A stretch of 64,000 nucleotides of DNA from Adhaeribacter swui (lineage in GTDB: Bacteria; Bacteroidota; Bacteroidia; Cytophagales; Hymenobacteraceae). Position numbers and translations under genes: made by a program. Positions 62,439 through 64,000 of this stretch are shown here, piece by piece (positions within the stretch are counted from its first letter, which is position 1; the number at the start of each line of letters is the position of its first letter). Under the pieces are notes generated by a model. That model was not told the DNA's origin, made no database searches, and saw only the letters and a program-made list of their open reading frames with translations. The stretch covers positions 1,116,001 through 1,180,000 of the forward strand of contig NZ_CP055156.1 of NCBI RefSeq assembly GCF_014217805.1. The letters run 5' to 3'.

Positions 62439-64000
62439 CTAGAATGAAACATTTATACCAATGGTAGAAGTCTTACTTAGCGGGTAGTTACCGAATTCTT
62501 CGCCGGGAGTAAGGGCGCTGCCGTAGTTGCTGGATACTTCGGGGTTATAACCGGAATATTTAGTCCAGGTAACCGGATTTAGTAAGGAAGCGTAAACGCG
62601 TACCCGACTGATATGAAGTTTATTGGTTAAAGCATTAGGTAAGGAATAACCCACAATCACCTCGCGCAACCGCACAAAAGAAGCATCTTCTACCTGCCAG
62701 CTCGAAGCCCGGGTATGCGTACTAGAGCCTACTCCCCAAACCGGCCGCGGCGCATCTTCGTCTAAATAAACCGACAAGTTGTTGCCCCAGGCTTCGGCTA
62801 AATAGCGGTGCATGGTGTTCATTACTTCCAGGCCTTGCTGCGAGTAAACCGAGGCAGAAATATCAAACCCTTTAATTTTGTAACTAAAGTTAAACCCGAT
62901 TTGATAATCCGGGTAGTTATCGCCCAAAATAACCCGGTCGTCGGCGTTCACTACTTTATCGCCGTTGGTGTCCTGGTAAATAAAATCCCCGATTTGCTGA
63001 TTGCCCAATTTAGGCGTAGTCGATAACTGATCCGCGGATTCAAAGCGGCCAATTACTTTGTAACCAAAGAACGAACCTACCGGCTGGCCCACCCGGGTAA
63101 TGTGAGAGCCGCTTAAGCCTCCAGAAGAAATAATCTGCTCTTGTCCCGGACCTAAGGCTAATACTTTATTGCGGTTAGCCGAGAAGTTTACACCCACCGA
63201 TAATTCTCCCGGACCTACTTTTCTGGCCGTACCCAGAGCCAACTCAATTCCCCGGTTTTGTAATTCTCCAATGTTTTGCAGCGAAGAACTATAACCAGAA
63301 GCCGATGGAACCGGAACGTTCAGTAACAAATCGGTCCGATGCGAATGGTAGTAGTCGGCGGTGAAGGTATAATATTTTAAAAAAGTAAAATCAAATCCGG
63401 CATCAATGGTTTTGGTAGTTTCCCAGGAAAGATTGGGGTTAGGCGCAGTACTGGGGTACAAGCCCGATTGAACCACATCGCCAATAGGGTATTTACCACC
63501 AGTAGAAAGCAATGCAATGGAGCCGTAGTACGGAATATTGTTATTTCCGGTAAGGCCGTAACTGGCGCGTAATTTTAAGTCATTTACAAAATCGTTCTGA
63601 AAAAATGCTTCGTCCGAAACCCGCCAGCCTAACGAAACCGAAGGAAACACGCCCCATTTGGTATTGCTCCCGAACCGCGAAGAACCATCGGCCCGAACGG
63701 TAGCGGAAACCAGGTATTTACCCCGGAAATTATAATTAGCCCGGCCAAAATAAGATAGTAAACTCCATTCTCGCTGGTCTTCGGAGCTGTAGCGTTCCTG
63801 AGCCGTATTAATAGTTCGTACATTATCGGTAGCAAAATTCCGGCCTTCGGCGGTAGCATCTTTACTTACCTCTTTTTGCATGCTGCTACCCAGCAAAATA
63901 TTTATATTATGGTCGTTGTTAATGCTTTCGGTATAAGATAAAGTATTATCCCAGAGAATATTAGCCGAATTAGAGTTAAATACTGAACCATAGTTAAAGA
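62439..64000 (-). CDS. SusC/RagA family TonB-dependent transporter, cut by the window end
   Basis: The C-terminal part of a SusC barrel, with at least 520 codons in the window; the frame stays open to position 64000 without a start, so the plug and N-terminus lie outside. Barrel motifs include YLVSATVRADGSSRFGSNTKWGVFPSVSLGWRVSDEAF, LKLRASYGLTGNN, and the last strands STIGINVSF. It imports the ligand across the outer membrane. It heads the SusC-SusD-MFS-dehydrogenase-kinase-phosphatase-GDPD operon. Confidence 0.94.
   Translation of the reverse strand, partial: FNYGSVFNSNSANILWDNTLSYTESINNDHNINILLGSSMQKEVSKDATAEGRNFATDNVRTINTAQERYSSEDQREWSLLSYFGRANYNFRGKYLVSATVRADGSSRFGSNTKWGVFPSVSLGWRVSDEAFFQNDFVNDLKLRASYGLTGNNNIPYYGSIALLSTGGKYPIGDVVQSGLYPSTAPNPNLSWETTKTIDAGFDFTFLKYYTFTADYYHSHRTDLLLNVPVPSASGYSSSLQNIGELQNRGIELALGTARKVGPGELSVGVNFSANRNKVLALGPGQEQIISSGGLSGSHITRVGQPVGSFFGYKVIGRFESADQLSTTPKLGNQQIGDFIYQDTNGDKVVNADDRVILGDNYPDYQIGFNFSYKIKGFDISASVYSQQGLEVMNTMHRYLAEAWGNNLSVYLDEDAPRPVWGVGSSTHTRASSWQVEDASFVRLREVIVGYSLPNALTNKLHISRVRVYASLLNPVTWTKYSGYNPEVSSNYGSALTPGEEFGNYPLSKTSTIGINVSF

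Overview
The window looks like a chromosomal segment of a Bacteroidota bacterium, most likely a Cytophagales or Hymenobacteraceae-type soil organism such as Adhaeribacter; that assignment is an inference from gene content. The supporting signs are two SusC/SusD pairs, two secreted proteins with C-terminal type IX secretion (T9SS) sorting domains, weak Shine-Dalgarno sequences, DUF3823, DUF4861 and KduI/KduD genes, and intergenic gaps full of A/T runs of the TTTTTAAAATTTTT type. I saw no rRNA, tRNA, CRISPR array or complete insertion sequence.

Layout. 1-10 kb: a secreted malectin/Kelch protein, then a minus-strand stressosome cluster (rsbR-rsbS-rsbT, an ATPase-PP2C phosphatase, and a histidine kinase with an RsbT-like N-terminus), a GAF histidine kinase, and two small convergent paralogues with a STAS-like look. 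10.4-15.2 kb: a 1578-residue secreted protein with 21 repeats of about 60 residues, which I read as three seven-bladed propellers. 15.5-24.3 kb: a plus-strand type I restriction-modification island in the unusual order hsdR, GxxExxY protein, DUF1016/YhcG-like nuclease, hsdS, PrrC-like anticodon nuclease candidate, hsdM. Two related inverted-repeat elements lie between its first three genes. 24.7-27.3 kb: a Tat-exported phospholipase C.

27.6-31.6 kb holds DUF4861, kduD, kduI and two small DUF genes on the minus strand, a uronate-catabolism module, with palindromic REP-like repeats on both sides of the kduD-kduI block. 32-49 kb is a minus-strand carbohydrate locus. In the direction of transcription it runs LacI regulator, ThuA/PVC-type/cupredoxin lipoprotein, ThuA lipoprotein, Gfo/Idh/MocA-like protein, TIM-barrel epimerase, SusC, SusD, DUF3823 lipoprotein and PHP-like secreted protein. 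The palindrome GCAACCGGTTGC occurs upstream of both the ThuA/PVC gene and susC, and is the likely LacI operator. 49.5-52 kb carries a Tm-1-like protein and a PEP-hydrolase-family TIM barrel, the two halves of the plant Tm-1 protein as separate genes. 52.6-53.7 kb is a stand-alone HsdR_N-type nuclease protein.

53.9-64 kb is a tight minus-strand operon: SusC (cut by the window end), SusD, an MFS transporter of polyol-carrier appearance, a 2-hydroxyacid dehydrogenase, two FGGY kinases, a histidine phosphatase and a secreted glycerophosphodiester phosphodiesterase. Together these suggest uptake and catabolism of a phosphodiester-linked polyol or sugar whose identity is not evident. The most interesting targets are the anticodon-nuclease-bearing restriction island, the sigma-factor-free stressosome with three RsbT-like ATPase modules in a row, the ThuA-cupredoxin fusion in a possible 3-keto-glycoside locus, and the GDPD/FGGY operon.
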